Source: an uncultured Ruminococcus sp. (GTDB lineage: Bacteria > Bacillota > Clostridia > Oscillospirales > CAG-272). From it: DNA of 15,457 bases. This document shows positions 6,389 to 12,865 of the stretch, one piece after another. The position numbers were made by a program, and so were the translations under genes. The stretch is taken from positions 1 through 15,457 of the forward strand of contig CADCPG010000015.1 of the NCBI GenBank assembly GCA_902803255.1, read 5' to 3'. The notes beneath the pieces are model-generated. The model searched no databases and was not told the origin of the DNA. It saw only the letters and a list, made by a program, of their open reading frames with translations. Position 1 is the stretch's first letter. Each line of letters starts with the position of its first letter.

Positions 6389-7459
6389 TCAGAGAGCGAT
6401 CTCCTTCTTCTGCTCGGCCGAGCGGTAGAGGTAATCGAGAAGTTTCGCGCTCTCCAGAATGTTTTTTATGTTCGAGCGGTTAGGGATCCCCGAGCGGCAG
6501 GATTCGAGGAAGGCGCGGTCCTCCCTCGCGTACATGTTCGGAATGTCGTATTCGGGCGATATCTCGACGAATTCGCCGTCCTTTTCGGTAAAAAGTGTGT
6601 ATCCGGCGCAGTATTTCATCCTGACTCCGCCCCTGTCGCCGAGAAAGTCGATGAACATCTCGTCTCTGTCGATGTTCTGCGCCCAGGCTCCGTTGAAGGA
6701 GATGCTCGCGGCGTCGGTCCTGACGTATCCGCTGACGAAGTCCTCGACGTCGTTCGTGCCCGACAGGTCGGCGGTGTCGCGCGCCCACATCGAGCGGTAT
6801 CTGTACGCGCTCATGTCCTTCGCCATCTCGGAATATGTGTCGCATGTGACCGTACGGAGCTTCGGTCCGCCGAGGATATAGAGTATCAGGTCGAGGAAAT
6901 GTATGCCCCAGTCGATGAGCACTCCGCCGCCCGACATCGCCTTCGTCGTGAAAGCGCCTCCGAGTCCGGGTATCGAGCGGAAGCTCCGGAACGAGCAGTA
7001 TACGTGGTATATCTTTCCGAGTTCGCCGCCGCGGTTCATCTCCTCGAGGATCTCCACGGTCTTATGGTATCTGTTGCAGACCCCTATGTTGAGGATCTTC
7101 CCGTATTTTTCAGCCTGTTCGGCCATCTCGAGCGAAAGAGGGTAGTTGACGGTGATCGGCTTCTCGCAGAAGACGTTCTTCCCCGCCGCCAGCGCGTCCA
7201 TCGTCACGGTGTAGTGAACATAGTTCGGGGTGAGGACGAACACAGACTCGACCTCGGGGTCGGCGAGGACCTCCCTGTAGTCTGTCACCGCGCGTTCGGC
7301 TCCGAACTTCTCCACCATACCCGCGGCTTTTTCGGGGATGAGGTCGCACGCGTATTTGATCCTCACGTCTTCCATCTTCGAGAGCGCGGGAAAATGCTGC
7401 CCGCGCGCTATCCTGCCGCAGCCGACGACGGCCACGGTGTATCTTCCGCTTTCAATCAT
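6389..7459 (-). CDS. Gfo/Idh/MocA family NAD(P)-dependent oxidoreductase
   Basis: This cytoplasmic oxidoreductase family acts on sugars, sugar acids or cyclitols such as inositol. The 356 residues show an N-terminal Rossmann fold with VVGCGRIARGQHFPAL (11-26), the TPNYVHY segment (77-83) and the hallmark FCEKPI (97-102), whose lysine is usually catalytic. The C-terminal domain carries GGGVLIDWGIHFLD (177-190), with D183 and H187 in the substrate-binding positions. A good ribosome site, GGAGGA, lies 9 bases before the ATG. It is transcribed alone and diverges from the TIM-barrel gene; such pairs commonly act on the same sugar-like compound. No transporter or sugar-specific neighbour identifies the substrate, so no finer name is justified. 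Confidence 0.92.
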   Translation of the reverse strand: MIESGRYTVAVVGCGRIARGQHFPALSKMEDVRIKYACDLIPEKAAGMVEKFGAERAVTDYREVLADPEVESVFVLTPNYVHYTVTMDALAAGKNVFCEKPITVNYPLSLEMAEQAEKYGKILNIGVCNRYHKTVEILEEMNRGGELGKIYHVYCSFRSFRSIPGLGGAFTTKAMSGGGVLIDWGIHFLDLILYILGGPKLRTVTCDTYSEMAKDMSAYRYRSMWARDTADLSGTNDVEDFVSGYVRTDAASISFNGAWAQNIDRDEMFIDFLGDRGGVRMKYCAGYTLFTEKDGEFVEISPEYDIPNMYAREDRAFLESCRSGIPNRSNIKNILESAKLLDYLYRSAEQKKEIAL

Positions 7460-7513
7460 TAAATCAGGTCCTCCGAAAGAGCAAATCCGGAGCGCCGGGG
7501 CGCCCGTGCCATC

Positions 7514-7542
7514 ATTATACTCTCAGGCGGCGGACTTGTCAA
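7514..7542 (-). promoter_or_regulatory. consensus sigma-A promoter of the oxidoreductase gene
   Basis: On the minus strand TTGACA (7542-7537), 17 bp and TATAAT (7519-7514) match consensus at all positions. Its -35 box faces that of the divergent promoter, with 40 bp between the two boxes. Confidence 0.92.
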
Positions 7543-7550
7543 CAGCCGCC
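7526..7550. promoter_or_regulatory. inverted repeat around the -35 box, possible operator
   Basis: GGCGGC (7526-7531) and GCCGCC (7545-7550) form a 6+6 bp dyad with a 13-bp centre that contains the whole -35 box of the oxidoreductase promoter. GC-rich arms arise easily by chance in this genome, so this is weak evidence for a repressor site. Confidence 0.3.
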
Positions 7551-7582
7551 GCGCCGTCCGTGGCGATTTTTTGCACTCAAGG

Positions 7583-7611
7583 TTGATTTATCGACGTGCG
7601 TGTGATATAAT
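7583..7611 (+). promoter_or_regulatory. sigma-A promoter of the TIM-barrel / glpK / yhhN unit
   Basis: TTGATT (7583-7588), a 17-bp spacer and TATAAT (7606-7611), with TG at 7603-7604 as an extended -10. The start point should be near 7618, giving a leader of about 50 nt before the AGGAGG ribosome site at 7657-7662. Confidence 0.85.
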
Positions 7612-7665
7612 TGTTTTGTAACGATTTTCGGTCCGCGGCGAGGCCGGCGCGGCGGCAGGAGGAAA

Positions 7666-8520
7666 ATGATGTACTCTTTCAGAATCGGGGCTATGCTCGA
7701 GTCGTTCAGACTTCCCGTCCCCGAAGCGATAAAAAAAGCGTCGGAGCTCGGCGTCGACGGACTTCAGATGTTCGCGACGACTGGCGACTACGCCCCCGAA
7801 AACATCACGTCGGAAAGAAAGAGGGAGCTGCTGTCGATGACTGAAGGTTGCGGGCTCTCCTTCTCCGCCCTGTGCGGAGATCTCGGAATGAGCTTCGACG
7901 TCCCGGAGAGGAATCCCTCGCTGATCGAAAAGTCAAAGAGGATCCTCGACCTCGCGAACGAACTCGGCACGAATATCGTAACGACTCACGTAGGTCTCAT
8001 TCCGGAGGACAAGGGCGACCGGAGATACCGGATAATGCAGGACGCCTGCTACGAGCTCTGCCGCTACGCCGACTCGACAGGCTCTCACTTCGCCATCGAG
8101 ACGGGTCCCGAGAAGGCGGAGACGCTGCGCGATTTTCTCGAGCCCTTCGGATCGACCGGAATGGCGGTCAATCTCGATCCGGCGAATTTTGTCATGGTGA
8201 CCGGGACCGATCCCGTCGAATCGGTGAGGATACTCTCGAAATACATCGTTCACACGCACGCGAAGGACGGAAGGAAGCTGAACGACGCGACGCCGGCGCA
8301 GATCTTCGGCCTTGTCCCGAAAACAGAGGAGCAGAAAAAGACAAAGGCGTTCGAAGAGCTCCCGCTCGGGCAGGGCGACGTCGACTTTGACGGCTATCTG
8401 CGCGCTCTCGACGGAACAGGCTACCGCGGATATCTTACAATAGAGCGCGAATGCGGCAGCGACCCCGTGCACGACATCGCGCTCGCCGTGAACTTCCTCA
8501 GAGAAGCGATATCACGCTGA
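7666..8520 (+). CDS. Sugar phosphate isomerase/epimerase family protein (AP-endonuclease-2-type TIM barrel)
   Basis: A xylose-isomerase-like TIM barrel (PF01261 type) of 284 residues. Members use divalent metals to isomerise or epimerise sugars and cyclitols, for example keto-inositol or 3-keto-sugars. The expected metal ligands at barrel strand ends are visible: E145 in AIETGPE, D171 in NLDPANF, H196 in VHTHAKD and E260 in TIEREC. SFRIGAMLESF at the N-terminus and ASELGVDGLQMF (25-36) are typical of the family. Two ATG codons lie side by side; the second, at 7669, sits 6 bases from AGGAGG and the first only 3, so the second is probably the real start. It diverges from the Gfo/Idh/MocA gene and precedes glpK by 79 bp. 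The substrate is unknown. Confidence 0.87.
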   Translation: MMYSFRIGAMLESFRLPVPEAIKKASELGVDGLQMFATTGDYAPENITSERKRELLSMTEGCGLSFSALCGDLGMSFDVPERNPSLIEKSKRILDLANELGTNIVTTHVGLIPEDKGDRRYRIMQDACYELCRYADSTGSHFAIETGPEKAETLRDFLEPFGSTGMAVNLDPANFVMVTGTDPVESVRILSKYIVHTHAKDGRKLNDATPAQIFGLVPKTEEQKKTKAFEELPLGQGDVDFDGYLRALDGTGYRGYLTIERECGSDPVHDIALAVNFLREAISR

Positions 8521-8599
8521 TCGGGCTTACTCCGGCTGACGGGACAGGTCCCTTACATATCCGTATACAAACAGAAACAGTATAAAGAAGGACAGCGAA

Positions 8600-10096
8600 A
8601 TGAAGGAAAAGAAGTACATACTGGCGCTCGACCAGGGCACGACGTCGTCCCGCGCGATCGTCTTCACGACCGACGGCAGGCCCGTCGCTGCCGCTCAGAA
8701 GGAATTCAGACAGTACTTCCCTCACGAGGGATGGGTAGAACACGACGCCCTTGAGATAAGGGACACGCAGTTCGAGGTCGCCCGCGAAGCGCTGGCGGCG
8801 GCAGGCTCGGACGCAGGCGAGATATACGGCATCGGCATCACGAACCAGCGCGAAACGACCGTCGTCTGGGACAGGAAGACAGGTGTACCGGTCTGCCCCG
8901 CCATCGTCTGGCAGTGCCGCAGGACGGCCGAATACTGCGACTATCTCAAATCGGAAGGTCTCACCGAGTTCATTCGCAGGAAGACGGGACTCATTCCCGA
9001 TCCCTACTTCTCCGGCACGAAGCTCCGCTGGATACTTGAGAACGTTCCGGGAGCGAGAGCGCGCGCCGATGCGGGCGAACTCTGCTTCGGGACCGTCGAC
9101 TGCTGGCTGATATACTGCCTGACCGGAGGGCGCATCCACGCGACTGACGTCTCGAACGCGTCGCGCACGATGCTGTACAACATAAATACGATGGACTGGG
9201 ACGGCGAGCTGCTCGAACTGCTAGGCATCCCGGAGAGCATCCTTCCGAAGGTCATGCCGTCGTCGGGACTCTTCGGTATGACCGACCCCGCCGTGTTCGG
9301 CGAGACGATCCCGGTCGCGGGCGTCGCCGGCGACCAGCAGGCCGCCCTCTTCGGCCAGTGCTGCTACGAGCGCGGGAGCGTCAAAAACACCTACGGGACC
9401 GGCGGATTTTTGCTGATGAACACCGGCGACCGTCCGGTGCTCTCGAAGAACGGACTGCTCTCGACCGTCGCGTGGCAGATAGGCGGGAAGACGACATACG
9501 CTCTGGAGGGTTCGGTATTCATCTGCGGCGCCGCTATTCAGTGGCTCCGCGACGGTCTGGGACTCGTCGGATACGCCGGAGAAAGCGAAAAGATCGCGTC
9601 TTCGGTCGAGAACACCGGCGGAGTCTATTTCGTTCCCGCTTTCGTCGGACTGGGAGCCCCGTACTGGAACCCGCACGTCCGCGGCGCCGCGTTCGGCATC
9701 ACCAGAGGCACGACGCGCGCGCATCTGGTCCGCGCCGTGCTCGAATCGATGGCATTCCAGACCGCCGACCTCATCGGCGTGATGCAGAGCGACTCCGGCA
9801 CGTTCATCCCCTCTCTGGCGGTCGACGGCGGAGCGTCGGCAAACGATCTGCTGCTCCGGATGCAGGCCGACCTGCTCGGGAAAAAGATCATAAGGCCGGG
9901 ATGCGTCGAAACCACGGCCATGGGCGCCGCTTTCCTCGCGGGACTTGCGACGGGCGCCGTAAGCTCTGCCGCCGACATCGTCAGGGAGCGTCATATCGCG
10001 GCCGAATTCTCACCGCAGATCTCGCCCGCCGAACGCCAGGACAGGCTCGACAGCTGGCACAGGGCGGTAAAGGCGGCGGCTGTATTCAGCGAATAG
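8600..10096 (+). CDS. glpK: Glycerol kinase
   Basis: GlpK phosphorylates glycerol with ATP to sn-glycerol-3-phosphate in the cytoplasm. The 498 residues, of normal length, contain LALDQGTTSSRAIVF (8-22), the glycerol-contacting R84-E85 in TNQRETT and Y136 in DPYFSGTK, and the catalytic D245 in AGDQQAALFG. Later come NTYGTGGFLLMNTG (263-276), GAPYWNPHVRGAAFG (352-366) and LAVDGGASANDLLL (406-419), which together rule out other FGGY sugar kinases. The residue aligned with the HPr-phosphorylated histidine of enterococcal GlpK is A231, and the FBP-contact arginine of the E. coli enzyme is also missing from this loop (VFGETIPVAG). AAGGA lies about 7 bases before the ATG. I see no glpF, glpD or glpO nearby and no convincing promoter in the 79-bp gap, so it is probably read from the upstream promoter. 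Confidence 0.97.
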   Translation: MKEKKYILALDQGTTSSRAIVFTTDGRPVAAAQKEFRQYFPHEGWVEHDALEIRDTQFEVAREALAAAGSDAGEIYGIGITNQRETTVVWDRKTGVPVCPAIVWQCRRTAEYCDYLKSEGLTEFIRRKTGLIPDPYFSGTKLRWILENVPGARARADAGELCFGTVDCWLIYCLTGGRIHATDVSNASRTMLYNINTMDWDGELLELLGIPESILPKVMPSSGLFGMTDPAVFGETIPVAGVAGDQQAALFGQCCYERGSVKNTYGTGGFLLMNTGDRPVLSKNGLLSTVAWQIGGKTTYALEGSVFICGAAIQWLRDGLGLVGYAGESEKIASSVENTGGVYFVPAFVGLGAPYWNPHVRGAAFGITRGTTRAHLVRAVLESMAFQTADLIGVMQSDSGTFIPSLAVDGGASANDLLLRMQADLLGKKIIRPGCVETTAMGAAFLAGLATGAVSSAADIVRERHIAAEFSPQISPAERQDRLDSWHRAVKAAAVFSE

Positions 10097-10133
10097 ACAT
10101 CCCCCGCCGATCCGGATACGAAAGGAGCCGCTC

Positions 10134-10796
10134 ATGGAAAAGAAGGACACGGCCCCCGGCAACAGAGGGAAAAATACGCGTTTTCCAGCGAAAAAAACGT
10201 CGCATCTCGTTATTACTCTTTCGCTCTCGCTTTACGGGATACTCCTCGCGGCCTTCGCGCAGCACCCGGCGCCCGACAGATATCTCTGTGCCGCCGCCAT
10301 GCTCTTCTCGTCGCTCGGAGACATCGTGCTCATGAACTTCCGGCCGGTCACCGACAGGCTCCGCCTTCACGGGTTCGTCGCCGGAGGAACTGTCTTCGGC
10401 ATCTCGCATATCATATACGCCGCGGGATTCGCCGTCCTGAATCTCGTCCGCGGCGGAAGTCTTTCAAATGCCGGGCTCATCGCGGCAGTGGCGGTCTGGG
10501 CCGTGCTCATAACTTTCGGAGCATTCAGATACAGGGACGCCGGCAAATCGAAGCAGCTGTTCCTGCCTGTCGCGGGTTATCTCACGCTGATATGCGCCGA
10601 CTGCGCTTCGGTCTGGGCGGCCGCCGTATCGCTCGGCGGGCTGAGGTGGGTCTCCGCCGCGGGCATACTTCTCTTCCTCGCGTCGGACCTGTTCATCTTC
10701 TTCGACAAGCTGCTCGGCGTCAGGACGAAAAACAACGACCTCGCGATCTGGATACTCTATCCCGTTGGCCAGTTCCTGCTCCTTACCGGAGGCTGA
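10134..10796 (+). CDS. YhhN/TMEM86-family membrane protein, putative lysoplasmalogenase
   Basis: YhhN-family proteins are membrane proteins. Animal TMEM86B and a Legionella homologue cleave the vinyl-ether bond of lysoplasmalogens, releasing an aldehyde and a glycerophospho-alcohol. The 220 residues have a charged, lysine-rich N-terminal tail (1-23) and then about seven or eight hydrophobic segments (roughly 24-42, 49-67, 80-104, 112-131, 141-166, 171-195, 203-217). Conserved family features are SLGDIVLM with D63, GISHIIYAAGF with H92, and FLASDLFIFFDK with D185 and D191. AAGGAG lies 6 bases before the ATG. It follows glpK by 37 bp and is the last gene before a terminator. The family call is good; enzymatic activity is inferred. 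Confidence 0.8.
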   Translation: MEKKDTAPGNRGKNTRFPAKKTSHLVITLSLSLYGILLAAFAQHPAPDRYLCAAAMLFSSLGDIVLMNFRPVTDRLRLHGFVAGGTVFGISHIIYAAGFAVLNLVRGGSLSNAGLIAAVAVWAVLITFGAFRYRDAGKSKQLFLPVAGYLTLICADCASVWAAAVSLGGLRWVSAAGILLFLASDLFIFFDKLLGVRTKNNDLAIWILYPVGQFLLLTGG

Positions 10797-10832
10797 CGGC
10801 GGGACCTGGCCGTAAGACATGTCGGTAATGAT

Positions 10833-10873
10833 CATAAAAACGCCGCGGATGACGCATCCGGGGCGTTTTTATG
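10833..10873. terminator. bidirectional intrinsic terminator between yhhN and dxs
   Basis: A long hairpin: 12 bp (10833-10844 with 10862-10873), one G-G mismatch, then 6 bp (10846-10851 with 10855-10860) around an ACG loop. The outer stem includes A5/T5 runs, so it has a U tract on both strands. It ends the glpK-yhhN transcript and, from the right, the metF-metH-dxs transcript 35 bp after the dxs stop. Confidence 0.93.
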
Positions 10874-10907
10874 TTCTGTTCGTGTGTCTCGGGCGATCAG
10901 CGCGGCC

Positions 10908-12809
10908 TCACCTGTCTCTGGTGACGAGGGGCATGATCTTCCGAAGGATGCTGTCGACGTCGACTCCGGCAGCTCTGGCGGCGGTCATGCCGCTCTTCGG
11001 CACCGCGAAGGTGTCGTCGGTCCCGATCACGGTACATGTGAACCTGTCACGGTCCGCCGCGTCGCGTACGGCGTCTGAGAGGTTCATTCCGAAGCCGCCC
11101 TGCTTTATCTCCTCCTCGATGAATACGATCCGGCGGACATTCGGGGGAAGCTTTTTCACGATCAGCTCCGCAGGAACCGAATACGGCTTTATCAGCTCGC
11201 AGAGCGCGAGGCCGCAGCCGATACCGGCGGCCTTCAGTCTGTCGGCGGCCTCGACAGCCACCGATGCCATCCTGCCGTGACATACGATGACGATCCCCGC
11301 CCCGTCGAGGCGCGAGAAGCGCACTCCGGAGAGCGAGCGGAACCCGTCGGGGTAAAACTCGGACACGACGCGCGGGTCTTCGCTTCCGTTCGGATACCTC
11401 ACGGCAGCAGTCGTTCCCGAGGCCAGCGCCGCGCGGAGAGACGCCCTGAGCGAGTCGTAGGTCGCAGGTGCGAATATCTCGACGCCCGGTATCGACGAGA
11501 GGAAGGCAACGTCGAATATCCCGTGGTGCGTCGCGCCGTCGGCCTCGTTAAGACCCGCCCTGTCGATGCAGAGCGTGAGGGGCAGCCCCTGGAGAGCGGC
11601 GTCGTGAAGTATGCTGTCGTACGCCCTCTGGAGGAAGGTGGAATAGATCGCGCATACCGGCTTCATGCCGTCTGAGGCAAGTCCTGATGCAAAAGTCACG
11701 GCGTGAGCCTCGGCGATCCCGACGTCGAAGAAGCGCTCGGGGAACATGCGGTGGAACTTGTCGAGAGAAGTGCCCTTCTCCATCGCGGCGGTAACGGCGC
11801 ATACGGTGCCGTCGACCGTCGCGGCCTTGCAAAGAGCTTCGCCGAACTCGGCCGAAAACCCGTTCGTTCCGGAAAAGCCGGCGGCCGGGACCGAATGCCA
11901 CTCGCCGGGATTTTTCTCTGCGGGCGGATAGCCCTTCCCTTTCACTGTTTTTACGTGGATGACCGCGCTCTCGCCGTGCTTCACAGCCTCCCGGAAGGCG
12001 GTCTCGAGCTTGCGCCTGTCGTTTCCGTCGACCGGACCGACGTAGTAAAGACCGAGGTCCTCGAACAGATTCGATCCGTAAAGGCCGTCCTTTAGCTTTT
12101 TCTTGAAGGCGGTGAGGAAGCGCAGTACCGGCTTTCCTATCAGCGGGATCGCCGACAGGATCTTTCTCGTCACCAGTTTGGTCCTGAAGTATCCGGGCGT
12201 CGTGCGTATGTTCGACAGACTGCGCGCGAAGCTGCCTATGTTCTTCGAGATCGACATCTCGTTCTCGTTTATGACTATGAGCAGCTTCAGGTCGCCGGCC
12301 TGCGGGCAGTTGTTGAGCGCCTCGTGCACCATGCCGCCGGTAAAGGCGCCGTCGCCGATCACGGCGACCGTCCAGTTGCCGCTGCCCGACAGCTTTTCCG
12401 CCTCGGCGATGCCGAGCGCCGCGGACAGCGCCGTCGAACTGTGCCCGGCGCCGAAAGGGTCGTATACGCTCTCGGAGCGTTTAGTGAAGCCGGATATACC
12501 GCCCGGCCTGCGAAGGGTGTCGAAGCTGTCGAACCTGCCGGTGAGCAGTTTGTGGACGTAGCTCTGATGACCCACGTCGAACACGATCTTGTCGTCGGGC
12601 GCGTCAAAGACGCGGTGCAGCGCGAGAGTCAGCTCGACGACCCCGAGGTTCGAAGCCAGGTGCCCGCCGTTCTCGCTCACGCGCTCGACGAGGCATTCCC
12701 TTATCTCATCGGCAAGGCTGTCGGTGTCTTCGTCGCTCAGCAGTTTCAGGTCGGCCGGCGACGCGATCCCCGAAAGGATGGGGTATTTATTTTTCTGATT
12801 CTGATCCAT
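10908..12809 (-). CDS. dxs: 1-deoxy-D-xylulose-5-phosphate synthase, divergent
   Basis: Dxs joins pyruvate and glyceraldehyde-3-phosphate with thiamine diphosphate to make DXP, the first compound of the MEP isoprenoid pathway and also a precursor of thiamine and, in some bacteria, pyridoxal. The 633 residues are of normal length. Kept motifs include GGHLASNLG with H50, DVGHQSYVHK (78-87), the cofactor motif GDGAFTGG...NN (152-167), FDVGIAE with catalytic E367, the segment AIYSTFLQRAYD (387-398), and DRAG with R417. Two positions usually considered active-site residues differ: GPVDGND has N263 where E. coli has H299, and RYPNG has N474 where E. coli has R478. DGATHHG keeps D424 and H428. The ATG at 12809 has only a weak ribosome site. 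It lies 56 bp after metH on the same strand; the usual neighbours xseAB, ispA and tlyA are absent. Confidence 0.92.
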   Translation of the reverse strand: MDQNQKNKYPILSGIASPADLKLLSDEDTDSLADEIRECLVERVSENGGHLASNLGVVELTLALHRVFDAPDDKIVFDVGHQSYVHKLLTGRFDSFDTLRRPGGISGFTKRSESVYDPFGAGHSSTALSAALGIAEAEKLSGSGNWTVAVIGDGAFTGGMVHEALNNCPQAGDLKLLIVINENEMSISKNIGSFARSLSNIRTTPGYFRTKLVTRKILSAIPLIGKPVLRFLTAFKKKLKDGLYGSNLFEDLGLYYVGPVDGNDRRKLETAFREAVKHGESAVIHVKTVKGKGYPPAEKNPGEWHSVPAAGFSGTNGFSAEFGEALCKAATVDGTVCAVTAAMEKGTSLDKFHRMFPERFFDVGIAEAHAVTFASGLASDGMKPVCAIYSTFLQRAYDSILHDAALQGLPLTLCIDRAGLNEADGATHHGIFDVAFLSSIPGVEIFAPATYDSLRASLRAALASGTTAAVRYPNGSEDPRVVSEFYPDGFRSLSGVRFSRLDGAGIVIVCHGRMASVAVEAADRLKAAGIGCGLALCELIKPYSVPAELIVKKLPPNVRRIVFIEEEIKQGGFGMNLSDAVRDAADRDRFTCTVIGTDDTFAVPKSGMTAARAAGVDVDSILRKIMPLVTRDR

Positions 12810-12865
12810 ATGCCGGTTCTTTCCGGGGCGTATGCCCGCTTCGTTTTCTGTTTCTCCCCGTCACT

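Noticed and set aside
8521..8599. Separate promoter for glpK (TATAAA near the ribosome site)
   Set aside because: The only -35-like hexamer (TTACAT) is 22 bp away and the TATAAA nearly touches the ribosome site, so it is unlikely to work.
8600..10096. Xylulose or other FGGY sugar kinase instead of glycerol kinase
   Set aside because: NQRETT, GDQQAALFG, NTYGTG and DGGASAND blocks are specific for GlpK.
9358..10335. 325-codon plus-strand frame spanning the glpK-yhhN junction
   Set aside because: It is a very arginine-rich frame-shifted reading of glpK and crosses the real stop and start of both genes.
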